In this document: positions 13,547-20,914 of the stretch, piece by piece
Layout of the letters: the number at the start of each line of letters is the position of its first letter
Position numbering within the stretch: position 1 is the stretch's first letter
Source: Actinomycetota bacterium
Lineage (GTDB): Bacteria > Actinomycetota > UBA4738 > HRBIN12
NCBI GenBank assembly: GCA_005885325.1
Contig: VAYX01000033.1
Location: 1 to 20,926, forward strand
Length of the DNA: 20,926 nt
Direction of reading: 5' to 3'
Notes under the pieces: generated by a model
What the model saw: only the letters and a program-made list of their open reading frames with translations
Database searches by the model: none
Told to the model about the DNA's origin: nothing
Translations under genes and position numbers: made by a program

Positions 13547-14209
13547 CTAGGCTCCTCCCTTCAAATTCCGCTGAAGGGCTTGCCAGTCCTGGGCGAACTT
13601 CTGCAGGCCCACATCGGTCAGCGGATGCTTCACCAACTTGACGAACACGTCGTACGGCATCGTCGCGATGTCCGCGCCGGCGATGGCCGACTCCACCACG
13701 TGCATGGGGTGGCGGAGCGACGCCGCAAGGACGTTCGTATCGTAGCCCTGGATGTCATAGATCTCGCAGATCTGCCGCAGCGCGTACATCCCGTCGGAGG
13801 CCACGTCGTCGATCCGTCCCAGGAACGGCGAGACGATGTAGGCCCCGATCTCGGCGGCCAGGATGGCCTGCGCCGGGGAGAACACCAGGGTCACGTTGAT
13901 CCGGATGCCCTCGGCGACCAGCCGCTTCCCCGCCTCCAGGCCGTCGGGGGTCATGGGGACCTTCACCACCGCGTTCGGGCCCATCTGGGCCAGGTGCAGG
14001 CCCTGCTTGTACATCGGATCGGCCTCGGGCTCGGTGGTCTCCAGGGACACGTCCCCCTCCACCTCGGCCAGGATCTCCTTCCACAGGGCCTCCGGGTCGT
14101 CGTTCTCCTTGCTCACGAGGGTGGGATTGGTGGTGATGCCGGAGAGGACCCCCCATCGGTTGATCTCTCGGATCTCTTCGAGGTTCGCTGTGTCAAGGAA
14201 CAGCCTCAT
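13547..14209 (-). CDS. tal: Transaldolase / fructose-6-phosphate aldolase family (small TalC/MipB type)
   Basis: The 220-residue TIM-barrel class I aldolase starts at the ATG at 14209 (MRLFLDTANLEEIREI), with AAGGAG 3-4 bp upstream, inside the coding sequence of the 2-phosphoglycerate kinase (17-bp overlap). Motifs: LDTANLEE (5-12), GITTNPTLVSKE (24-35), the Schiff-base Lys83 in NAVVKVPMTPDG, INVTLVFSPAQA, and SPFLGRIDD. This short subfamily includes true transaldolases, moving dihydroxyacetone units between sugar phosphates, and fructose-6-phosphate aldolases. The distinguishing Tyr/Phe and Glu/Gln positions near the active site cannot be assigned safely by eye. With RpiB in the same block a transaldolase role in the non-oxidative pentose phosphate pathway is more likely. 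The stop TAG touches the TTG of rho. Confidence 0.92.
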   Translation of the reverse strand: MRLFLDTANLEEIREINRWGVLSGITTNPTLVSKENDDPEALWKEILAEVEGDVSLETTEPEADPMYKQGLHLAQMGPNAVVKVPMTPDGLEAGKRLVAEGIRINVTLVFSPAQAILAAEIGAYIVSPFLGRIDDVASDGMYALRQICEIYDIQGYDTNVLAASLRHPMHVVESAIAGADIATMPYDVFVKLVKHPLTDVGLQKFAQDWQALQRNLKGGA

Positions 14210-15173
14210 GTGCTCCTTCCTTTCCGAAGGCCGGGCGAACGGGCTCCCCGTCACCCGGTGTGGACCCGGCCATGCGTTCGGTCACCTTCTCCATGACCAG
14301 GTCGATGACGGCCGCCAGGGCCTGGTCGAAGTTGTAGTTGGGGATGACCGGCACCCCGTGGGACAGGGCCTGGCTCTTGATGTAGCGCTGGACCCTACGG
14401 ATCTTGTCGAACCCATCCATGTATTTGGTGGCGGGCCGCCCGGCATGGTCCGCCGACCGCGCCACGAAGTGGTTGCGGTGCACCGCCTCGTCCTCCACCG
14501 TCACGATCACCGGCACGGCCATGACCCGGCCGGCCCGCGAGTCGAGGTCCACGAACCCCGGCACCACGTGGGCGCCCTCGATGATCATGCTCATGCCTTC
14601 GACGGCTGCCCGTTCGAGCAGGGCATCGACGCCGATCGACACCGCCGACACCTGCTCCCGGAACCCCACGACCACGGCATCCTTGGTCGGCGGCTCCCGA
14701 AGCGCGTCGCCGGCCTCGAACGACGACTTGTAGAGCGCCGGCATGAGCTCTCTGGAGAACACCCCCCGCATGACTTCTCGCACCGCATCGGTGGCCACCA
14801 CCCGGACGATCCCCAGGCGCGTCGCGAGCTGGGTGGCGATGGTGGACTTCCCGACACCGGTGGCTCCCCCGATCAGCACGATCAGCGGGATGTCGAGGGC
14901 ATCGACCTCGCGCCACCGGATGTAATTCTTCGCATAGCGCTCGCCGGCCAGGTCCTCGATCACCGAGACGGCCAGGCGGTCGAGCTCCCCGGTGGTGACC
15001 GAGGGCGTGCCCAGCTCACGGAGGCGTTCCTCGATGGCCTCCGCGACCTGATAGGACCGCCACGGCGACAGGCCGGTCACCATCACTTGCGAGGCCATCA
15101 ATCCCTTGGAGTAGGGAAGGCCGGTCTCCTTGTCGGAGATGAGGATGTGCTGGTTCTTGGTGTCCTTCGTCAT
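14193..15173 (-). CDS. 2-phosphoglycerate kinase with N-terminal ATP-cone
   Basis: The 326-residue product starts at the ATG at 15173, which overlaps the TGA of the cDPG synthetase gene (ATGA). The first ~90 residues resemble an ATP-cone (HILISDKETGLPYSKGLMAS, then SVTTGELDRLAVSVIEDLAGERYAKNY), the regulatory nucleotide-binding module known from archaeal 2-phosphoglycerate kinases and ribonucleotide reductases. Then comes a P-loop kinase domain with IGGATGVGKSTIATQLATRLG (Walker A 102-111), ATDAVREVMRG, a central MIIEGAHVVPGF motif and a C-terminal helical part with ARPATKY-like AGRPATKYMDGFDKIR. In methanogens this enzyme phosphorylates 2-phosphoglycerate to 2,3-bisphosphoglycerate, the precursor of cyclic 2,3-diphosphoglycerate. 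The neighbouring gene encodes the next enzyme, which strengthens the call greatly. The substrate in this bacterium is inferred, not shown. Confidence 0.85.
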   Translation of the reverse strand: MTKDTKNQHILISDKETGLPYSKGLMASQVMVTGLSPWRSYQVAEAIEERLRELGTPSVTTGELDRLAVSVIEDLAGERYAKNYIRWREVDALDIPLIVLIGGATGVGKSTIATQLATRLGIVRVVATDAVREVMRGVFSRELMPALYKSSFEAGDALREPPTKDAVVVGFREQVSAVSIGVDALLERAAVEGMSMIIEGAHVVPGFVDLDSRAGRVMAVPVIVTVEDEAVHRNHFVARSADHAGRPATKYMDGFDKIRRVQRYIKSQALSHGVPVIPNYNFDQALAAVIDLVMEKVTERMAGSTPGDGEPVRPAFGKEGAHEAVP

Positions 15174-16501
15174 CGTGCCTCTTGCCGTTTCACCGCGAGA
15201 TCCATGGTCTCCGCGAGCAGGTTGGGGAGGTCGGTCCCGCCGTCGACCGCCAGGGGCCGGTTGTCCACGAAGACCACCGCCGCCCCTCGTGCCATGGCCC
15301 GCTCGCAGGCCACGTCCACGGCCGCCGCCTTCAGCTCCGTGAGGAGCACCTCGTACCCCTCTGCCTTCTCCAGGTCCTCCATCAACCCCGACCGATCGGC
15401 CAGGCGGGCGCTCCAACCGACCACCGTGCATCCGAAGCCTGCCTCCAGCGAAGCCACCTGCTTCGCCGCGACTGCCGGGGGTGCGGTGGTGGTGAAGAAC
15501 GCCTCCTTGCCTCGCACGTCGCCCAGCGGAACCGGTTGGAGGTCCGTCACGACGACCCGGGCATCACCGCGGATTCGCTGAACGTGGGATGTCAGGGCGA
15601 GGAGGTTCTCGGGCCCTGCGATCGGGCTCCCAGCCATTGTAAGCACCACCAGGTCCGATAGCAACAGTCGATAGGGGCCCAGGTAGCCGCCCAGGTACTC
15701 CGGCGGCGCCGAGGCCGGCACGGCCAGGATCCCCGCGTCCCACGGAATCGGGGGAATGGCCGACCCACTTCCCTCCAGAACGACCAGGCCGGCCCCCAGG
15801 TCCACGGCGAGCTCTGCCGCCTCCCGCACGTTGGAGGCGAACGGGGCCCCGGCCATGCCCCCGCCCGCCCGCCGGGCCCCGACCGTCGTGACCCCGGAGG
15901 TGACGGCATCCTCCAGGTAGTCGGACGCGGCGTGCTCGCCCCTTCGGACCAGCTCGAGGAGCCCGTCCAGCGTCACGCTCCCGGCCCGGGCAACCTGGGG
16001 CTCCGGTGGCCCCCCGCGGCCCATGGCCACCACGATGGGGTTGCGGCCCATCGCCTTGGCCACCCGAGCCACCTCGCCGCCGATCGCCGTCTTGCCCGTG
16101 CGCTTGCCCGTCCCGATGACGGCGACGGTGGGAAGCCGAAGTGGCGGGCCGGAGATGGGTGGGTCCAGGCGGAAGTCCGGACCGAGGTAGGGGATGCCTC
16201 GCACCAGGGACACGGCGGCGAGCTCCATCCGCTCCCGGTAGCCGACCACGGGCTCGTCCGACAGGTCGAGCACCGCCTCCGGCCTCACACTGTCGAGCGC
16301 ATCGGCCAGCGCCGCGGTGATGTCCGGCCCGGCAGGGAGGGTCGGGAGGCCGAGATCTGGAAGCGTCGTGGGGTCCACCTTCTCGGTTCCGCCGAGGAAC
16401 AGCGCGGCGACGACTTCGTGACCCCTGCTCCGCGCGGCCTCGATCCCCCACCTGGTCACCGGTGGGTAGTGCTCACCGTCCACGAGGACGAGGACCCTCA
16501 C
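15170..16501 (-). CDS. cpgS: Cyclic 2,3-diphosphoglycerate synthetase (CpgS-like)
   Basis: The start is the GTG at 16501 (VRVLVLVDGEHYPPVTRWGI), with GGAGGG 7 bp upstream; the long open sequence before it is the metallophosphoesterase in another frame. The product has 443 residues, close to the ~460 of the archaeal enzyme. An N-terminal domain of about 115 residues precedes a P-loop-like nucleotide site PTVAVIGTGKRTGKTAIGGEV, then VVAMGRGGPPEPQ, DYLEDAVTSGVTTVGARRAG, and VVLEGSGSAIPPIPWDA. In Methanothermus fervidus and relatives this enzyme closes 2,3-bisphosphoglycerate into the cyclic pyrophosphate cDPG using ATP, giving a thermoprotectant and phosphate store. The overlap with the kinase gene makes a two-gene pathway. 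Actinobacterial homologues are known by annotation, but their product has rarely been tested as far as I know. The fold-level identification is good; the in-cell product is an inference. Confidence 0.83.
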   Translation of the reverse strand: MRVLVLVDGEHYPPVTRWGIEAARSRGHEVVAALFLGGTEKVDPTTLPDLGLPTLPAGPDITAALADALDSVRPEAVLDLSDEPVVGYRERMELAAVSLVRGIPYLGPDFRLDPPISGPPLRLPTVAVIGTGKRTGKTAIGGEVARVAKAMGRNPIVVAMGRGGPPEPQVARAGSVTLDGLLELVRRGEHAASDYLEDAVTSGVTTVGARRAGGGMAGAPFASNVREAAELAVDLGAGLVVLEGSGSAIPPIPWDAGILAVPASAPPEYLGGYLGPYRLLLSDLVVLTMAGSPIAGPENLLALTSHVQRIRGDARVVVTDLQPVPLGDVRGKEAFFTTTAPPAVAAKQVASLEAGFGCTVVGWSARLADRSGLMEDLEKAEGYEVLLTELKAAAVDVACERAMARGAAVVFVDNRPLAVDGGTDLPNLLAETMDLAVKRQEAR

Positions 16502-16522
16502 GACGTTTCCCTCCGAAGGTCG

Positions 16523-16541
16523 AGGCCCGTCGCCCGGGCCT
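16523..16541 (-). terminator. Small hairpin between the metallophosphoesterase and cpgS
   Basis: AGGCCCG (16523-16529) and CGGGCCT (16535-16541) form a 7-bp stem with a 5-base loop overlapping the phosphoesterase stop codon. There is no T-run and it precedes the cpgS ribosome-binding site closely, so read-through with modulation is as likely as termination. Confidence 0.3.
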
Positions 16542-17328
16542 ACTCCGTGTGTGCCGTGGCCTGCTGAACGGGCGGCTCGAACTCCCGGTAGAACTGCTCT
16601 CCGGACGAGAGCGAGAAGTGGGCGATGACACTTCCCCCGCCGAAGGGGAACATCCGGGTGATCTTGACCTCGTCCCCCTCGAACTCGAGCACGTTGTAGC
16701 AGGGCTTCGTGTACCCCCGCAGGCGCAGGGACGCCACCGTCCCGGCGTTCGCGATGTACAGGTTCTCCAGTCGCCACACGTATGGCACGTGCTTGTGCCC
16801 GGACAGCACGATGTTCACGCCGGCGGCGATGAGCTCCTCGAGAAGATCGCCGGCATCCATCACGGTGCTCCGCTCCCGGCCGGTGCCGGGGACCGGGATC
16901 AGGTGATGGTGCAGCACGAACACCTTCAGGTCGGCGGGCTGGGAGAACTGCTCCCTGATCCACGGGTAGCGCTCCCGGCCGATCTGGCCCTCGTTCAAGT
17001 CCGGCTCGCTGGAGTCGGCTCCAACCACCCGGGCCCCTCCCACATCGATCGACCAGTGGCGGGGGCCGATCAGCTCCTCGAAATGCAGGTAGCCGACGTT
17101 CCGGGCGTCATGGTTGCCTGGCACCGTGAACAGCCGGGCCTTGAGCCGCTCGGCATAGGCCACCCAGTTCTTGTACTCCTGCCGGTAGCCCTCGTTCGTC
17201 AGGTCACCGCTGCAGATGACGAGATCGGGGCCGAGCTCGTTGATCTCCACGATGACCCGGTTCATCAGGTTCGGCACGAAGTAGGGCGACCCGACATGGG
17301 GGTCCGAGATGTGGGCGATCGTCACCAC
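16540..17328 (-). CDS. Calcineurin-like metallophosphoesterase (CpdA/Icc-like)
   Basis: The 262-residue product is read from the GTG at 17328 (VVTIAHISDPHVGSPYF). A second GTG follows immediately and no clear ribosome-binding site exists; longer in-frame sequence upstream is Arg/Gly-rich and crosses the divergent promoter region, so it is rejected. The complete set of binuclear-metal motifs is present: D9-x-H11, GD at 41-42 (ICSGDLTNEG), GNHD at 71-74, the central His in VLHHHLIP (140-142) and GHKH at 177-180. Members with this pattern act as cyclic-nucleotide phosphodiesterases or general phosphodiesterases; the true substrate cannot be read from sequence. No signal peptide, so probably cytoplasmic. 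It is 38 bp upstream of cpgS and may be the first gene of the operon; a link with cDPG or other phospho-metabolites is only a guess. Confidence 0.88.
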   Translation of the reverse strand: MVTIAHISDPHVGSPYFVPNLMNRVIVEINELGPDLVICSGDLTNEGYRQEYKNWVAYAERLKARLFTVPGNHDARNVGYLHFEELIGPRHWSIDVGGARVVGADSSEPDLNEGQIGRERYPWIREQFSQPADLKVFVLHHHLIPVPGTGRERSTVMDAGDLLEELIAAGVNIVLSGHKHVPYVWRLENLYIANAGTVASLRLRGYTKPCYNVLEFEGDEVKITRMFPFGGGSVIAHFSLSSGEQFYREFEPPVQQATAHTE

Positions 17329-17414
17329 GGGCCCCAGTGTAGCTTCGCGGACGGGGCGGGCCCCGCGCCGCGCTCTCGGTTTGCCCGGGCGGCCGGCGTG
17401 GGACCATCCCCAAC
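17329..17414. promoter_or_regulatory. Divergent intergenic region between phosphoesterase and MarP-like genes
   Basis: This 86-bp GC-rich gap must hold the start signals of both divergent genes. On the minus strand TACACT (17341-17336) ends 7 bp before the GTG at 17328, the spacing expected for a leaderless mRNA; no good -35 was seen. On the plus strand no convincing hexamer pair was found before the GTG at 17415, which also lacks a clear ribosome-binding site. Confidence 0.35.
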
Positions 17415-18590
17415 GTGAACGGCCTCGACCTCGTGATCGTGGTCCTCGTCGCCCTCGTCGCATTCACCGGCTTCCGGCGGGGCGCCCTCCTCCAGCTGTT
17501 CTCCTACGGCGGCCTGATCCTGGGGGTGCTGGCCGGTGCGCTGCTGGCGCCCGCCGTCGCATCGCTTGCCCGGAGCGACGCCGTGCAGGCAGGAATCGCG
17601 ATCGCCGTTTTGCTCGGCATGGCCGGGATCGGCGACGCGCTCGGGTGGGTGGCCGGCACGTGGGTCCGGGCCAGGGCCCACGGGCTTCCGGTCGTCGGGA
17701 CCGCCGACAAGGCGGGCGGCTCGGTGATCTCGGTGGTCGGGCTGCTGCTGGTCACGTGGTTCCTCGCGCTGAACCTGGTGAACGGACCGTTCACTCAGTT
17801 CAACAGGGAGATCCGGGGGTCGGCCATCGTCCGGAGCCTCGACGCCGCGCTGCCCCAGCCGCCCTCGCTCCTTGCCGAGGTGCGCCGGTTCCTCAACCAG
17901 CACGGGTTCCCCGACGTCTTCGCCGGCCTGCCGCCCGCTCCGGCGGGCCCGGTCCACATGCCGAGCGAGGCACAGGCTCGCCAGGCTTTCCAGGCGGCGG
18001 CGCCGAGCTCCGTGCGGATCGTCGGCTCCGCCTGCGGCGAGGTCCTGTCGGGGAGCGGCTTCGTGGTCTCCGGCGACAACGTGGTGACCAACGCCCACGT
18101 GGTCGCCGGCGTCGAGGCGCCTCAGGTGCAACAGCAGGACGGGACCTCGCTGCCGGCGACGACGGTGCTCTTCGATCCCCGGACGGACCTCGCCGTCCTT
18201 CACGTCGAGGCGGGGCCAGGGCCAACCCTCCCGCTGCTCGCCACCGAGGTGAATCGGGGGACCGGGGGGGCCACGCTGGGCTATCCGGGCGGGGGCGATC
18301 TGACCGGCGAGCGGGCCGCCGTCCGCCGACCCATCGACGCCGTGGGACGGGACATCTACGGCAAGCGCGAGGTCGAACGCGCGGTCTACGAGCTCCAGGC
18401 AAAGGTGGAGCCCGGCGACTCCGGCGGGCCGTTCGTGCTACCCGACGGGTCCGTGGCCGGTGTGGTGTTCGCGGCCTCCACCACCGACCCCTCCGTCGGC
18501 TACGCCATCGCCTCAACCGATGTCATCCCCGACGTGAACCGGGCTGCGGGACGCACCCGCCCGGTTTCGACGGGCGGGTGCGTCCGCTAG
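17415..18590 (+). CDS. marP: MarP-like membrane serine protease (CvpA domain + trypsin-like domain)
   Basis: This 391-residue protein starts at GTG (VNGLDLVIVVLVALVAFTGFRRG). The N-terminal ~160 residues form a CvpA/colicin V-production domain with four hydrophobic helices. A linker leads to an extracytoplasmic trypsin-like (S1C) protease domain at about 190-380 with the full triad: His228 in TNAHVVAG, Asp258 in RTDLAVLHV and Ser336 in EPGDSGGPF. Cys207 in GSACGEV and Cys389 three residues from the C terminus lie where mycobacterial MarP has its Cys214-Cys395 disulfide, and triad positions are offset by the same 6-7 residues (235, 264, 343 in MarP). MarP protects M. tuberculosis from acid and oxidative stress by processing a peptidoglycan hydrolase outside the membrane. 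A similar role is probable by family, with the substrate unknown. It converges on the debranching-enzyme gene with only 6 bp between stops. Confidence 0.93.
   Translation: MNGLDLVIVVLVALVAFTGFRRGALLQLFSYGGLILGVLAGALLAPAVASLARSDAVQAGIAIAVLLGMAGIGDALGWVAGTWVRARAHGLPVVGTADKAGGSVISVVGLLLVTWFLALNLVNGPFTQFNREIRGSAIVRSLDAALPQPPSLLAEVRRFLNQHGFPDVFAGLPPAPAGPVHMPSEAQARQAFQAAAPSSVRIVGSACGEVLSGSGFVVSGDNVVTNAHVVAGVEAPQVQQQDGTSLPATTVLFDPRTDLAVLHVEAGPGPTLPLLATEVNRGTGGATLGYPGGGDLTGERAAVRRPIDAVGRDIYGKREVERAVYELQAKVEPGDSGGPFVLPDGSVAGVVFAASTTDPSVGYAIASTDVIPDVNRAAGRTRPVSTGGCVR
18549..18585. terminator. 15-bp stem-loop, bidirectional terminator candidate inside the marP 3' end
   Basis: GGACGCACCCGCCCG (18549-18563) and CGGGCGGGTGCGTCC (18571-18585) form a perfect 15-bp stem with a 7-base loop GTTTCGA. 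It lies in the last codons of the protease gene and just beyond the stop of the convergent debranching enzyme, so it can serve both. The plus-strand exit is GCTAGCGTTTCC, with only a short T-run. Confidence 0.65.
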
Positions 18591-18596
18591 CGTTTC

Positions 18597-20825
18597 CTAC
18601 TCCTCCATCACGACCCGGACGTCGCCCTCCCGGGACAGGAGCGAGAACGAGGTGATCTCGGCCTCGCGCCGGAACACGAGCGAGATGCGGCTTCCCCCCA
18701 CGAGCAGGTTGCGCACCTCGACGGTGTTGAGCCACGTCGGCAGGTGCGGTTTGTTCACCGTGAGCAGGTTCTCGTGGGCCCGCGCGGAGATCCCCAGCAT
18801 GGCCTGGAGCATGAGGAACGGTGAGCCCGCGGCCCAGGCCTGGGGCGAGCACGCGACCGGGTAGCTCACCGGTCGGTTCGGCGTTCGCCGGGTGAACCCG
18901 CAGAACAGCTCGGGTAGCCGCAGGTAGTCCGCGTGCACCGCCGCGTCGAACAGCGCGGTGGCCACCCGGTTCGTCGAGCGGATGAACCCGTACCGCTTGA
19001 GGCCGGCTGCGATCAGCGCATTGTCGTGCGGCCACACGGACCCGTTGTGATAGCTCATCGGGTTGTACGCGGCCGCGGCCTTGCTCAGGGTACGGATCCC
19101 CCATCCGGAGAACATGTCCGGCGCGAGCAGCCGTTTGGCCAGCGCCAGGGCCTTCTCATCGTCCACGATGCCGCAGTACAGGCCGTGCCCCGGATTCGAC
19201 ATCACGGTGCGCACCTGCCGTTTGTCGCCGTCCAGGGCCGCGGCGTAGTACTTCTCGTCGTCCATCCAGAACGCCTCGTTGTACCGGCGCTTCAGCTCGT
19301 GCGCCTCGCCCATCAGGAACTCGCACCGGCGGTCGTCGCCCATGGCCCGGTACACGCCGGCCATGCGCTCCTTGGCCAGGTACACGTAGCCCTGCACCTC
19401 CGACAGCGCGATCGGCGGCTCGGCCAGGTGCCCGTCGGCATGGACGATCGAGTCGTGGGAATCCTTCCATCCCTGGTTCCGCATCCCCCGGGGCGACCGA
19501 CACAGGTACTCGACGAACCCGTCGCCGTCCATGTCGCCGTACTCATCGATCCACCGCAAGGCAGCCTCCGCTGCGGGCAGGAGCTTCTGCGCGAAGTCCA
19601 GGTCGCCGGTCCATCGGAAGTGCTGCGCGTACAGGATCAGGAACCACGGCGTCGCATCGACGGAGCCGAAGTACGGGGTGTGGGGGACGATGCCCGCCCT
19701 GGCCAGCTCCCCCTGCCGGACCTCGTGGAGGATCTTGCCGGGCTGCTCGTCCCGCCAGTCGTCGACCACGGTGCCCTGCCGGGCGGCCAGGAGCTCGAGT
19801 GCCTGCCGGGCCGGCTCGGGGTTCACCGAGAGGAGCTGGTGCGAGGAGATCAGGGCGTCGCGTCCGAAGATCGTGACGTACCAGGGGATCCCTGCGGCCA
19901 GGACGCCGCCCCCGTCGGTCTCGGTGTAGAGGGCCCGAAGGTCCCGCAGGCTGCGGTTGAGCAATTGGTTGAACAGCTCGTTGTCGGTGAGGATCTGCGT
20001 GGAGTCCCGCTCCCACTCCTCGTAGGACCGCCGGAGCTCGTGGACGGCCACGTCGAAGTCGCGTTCCGGGGGGCGCTCGTCCTCCACGAGCGGCTGGACC
20101 GTGAGCCCGATCAGCTTGGTCTGGTAGGCGCCGAGGTGCATCCGGAACGTCGCGCGGACGGTCCGACCCTCCATCTCGAGGGTGTCCGGCTCCTGGGCGA
20201 ACTCGACGACGGTCGTGCGATGGGCCCCGTCCAGGCCGGTGGAGGTGAACTCGATCCGGTTGCCCTCCGCCGTGGGCCGGTCGGGCGGGATGTGCTTCTC
20301 CCGGGCCATGCCCCGGACCTCGAAGATGTCGGCGAAATCCGCCTCCATGGAGAACCCGAGCTCCACGGCGATCGGGTGGGGGTTGTAGTTCTTGATCCGG
20401 ACCCGTTCGAAGAGCTTCCCGTTGATGGCCCGGATCCGCCGGATGTTCAGGGTCTGCTGGGCCACCGCGAGGACGTCCCCGTCGTACAGGTCCGGGTTCG
20501 TGAGGTCCACGTACGACATGTAGCCGCGCTCGGACGAGGAGGACAGCAGCACGGGGTTGCGTCCGGAGACCTCCATCCGGAACTGGGACAGGAACCGGGT
20601 GTCCTTGTGGTAGAGGCCGAGTCCGTAATCCCCGCCGTGATCCAGGTTCCCCTCGAGGTCCGAATACAGGAAGGTCTCGCCTTCCTTGATCGCGAGGGTC
20701 TTGCTGGCGAGGTCGGTGATGAGGACGGGGACGGCGATCGTCTCCCGCCGGTCCTCGGCGAACTGGGCGTCCGCCTCGCGCTCGGGCTCCGCGTTCATCG
20801 GTGGGTCGGTGGATGGGCCGTTCAC
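18597..20825 (-). CDS. Amylo-alpha-1,6-glucosidase / glycogen debranching-type enzyme
   Basis: This 742-residue protein starts at the GTG at 20825; an ATG nine codons in is an alternative, and neither has a clear ribosome-binding site. The N-terminal ~280 residues (KEGETFLYSDLEGNLDHGG, then GLGLYHKDTRFLSQFRMEVSG and LNIRRIRAINGKLFERVRIKN) match the beta-rich N-terminal domain of bacterial debranching-like proteins (GDE_N_bis type). The C-terminal part is an (alpha/alpha)6 barrel: GIPWYVTIFGRDALISSHQL, GSVDATPWFLILYAQHF, DGDGFVEY, NQGWKDSHDSI and YHNGSVWPHDNALIAAGLKR are typical glucosidase-barrel loops carrying acidic catalytic residues. Related proteins are annotated as glycogen debranching enzymes and often sit in trehalose/glycogen or mannosylfructose clusters, so the exact substrate is open. 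No signal peptide. Transcribed toward marP from its own promoter. Confidence 0.9.
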   Translation of the reverse strand: MNGPSTDPPMNAEPEREADAQFAEDRRETIAVPVLITDLASKTLAIKEGETFLYSDLEGNLDHGGDYGLGLYHKDTRFLSQFRMEVSGRNPVLLSSSSERGYMSYVDLTNPDLYDGDVLAVAQQTLNIRRIRAINGKLFERVRIKNYNPHPIAVELGFSMEADFADIFEVRGMAREKHIPPDRPTAEGNRIEFTSTGLDGAHRTTVVEFAQEPDTLEMEGRTVRATFRMHLGAYQTKLIGLTVQPLVEDERPPERDFDVAVHELRRSYEEWERDSTQILTDNELFNQLLNRSLRDLRALYTETDGGGVLAAGIPWYVTIFGRDALISSHQLLSVNPEPARQALELLAARQGTVVDDWRDEQPGKILHEVRQGELARAGIVPHTPYFGSVDATPWFLILYAQHFRWTGDLDFAQKLLPAAEAALRWIDEYGDMDGDGFVEYLCRSPRGMRNQGWKDSHDSIVHADGHLAEPPIALSEVQGYVYLAKERMAGVYRAMGDDRRCEFLMGEAHELKRRYNEAFWMDDEKYYAAALDGDKRQVRTVMSNPGHGLYCGIVDDEKALALAKRLLAPDMFSGWGIRTLSKAAAAYNPMSYHNGSVWPHDNALIAAGLKRYGFIRSTNRVATALFDAAVHADYLRLPELFCGFTRRTPNRPVSYPVACSPQAWAAGSPFLMLQAMLGISARAHENLLTVNKPHLPTWLNTVEVRNLLVGGSRISLVFRREAEITSFSLLSREGDVRVVMEE

Positions 20826-20846
20826 CCTGGATACGAGCCCCGTCGG

Positions 20847-20876
20847 AGTCTAGGTTGGCGCATCTCCCCGTTTCAA
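20847..20876 (-). promoter_or_regulatory. Sigma-70-like promoter of the debranching-enzyme gene
   Basis: On the minus strand TTGAAA (20876-20871) and TAGACT (20852-20847) are separated by 18 bp. The predicted start near 20840 would leave a ~15-base leader before the GTG at 20825. The -35 matches five of six consensus bases and the -10 four of six, the best promoter seen in the window. Confidence 0.55.
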
Positions 20877-20878
20877 CG

Positions 20879-20914
20879 ACATCGGTCACTCAATCACATC
20901 GGTCGATCACGACC
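20879..20914. promoter_or_regulatory. Direct repeats and inverted repeat upstream of the -35: operator candidate
   Basis: ACATCGGTC occurs at 20879-20887 and again at 20896-20904, 17 bp start to start. The second copy runs into the inverted repeat GGTCG-ATCA-CGACC (20901-20914). All lie immediately upstream of the -35 hexamer, where an activator would bind. No regulator gene is visible nearby to name it. Confidence 0.4.

Noticed and set aside
16502..16963. Extending the cDPG synthetase upstream to 16963
   Set aside because: The added residues are the metallophosphoesterase in another frame; the GTG at 16501 has a strong ribosome-binding site.
19543..20889. A 448-codon Arg/Pro/Gly-rich frame on the minus strand
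   Set aside because: Same strand but out of frame with the well-supported debranching enzyme; no motif.
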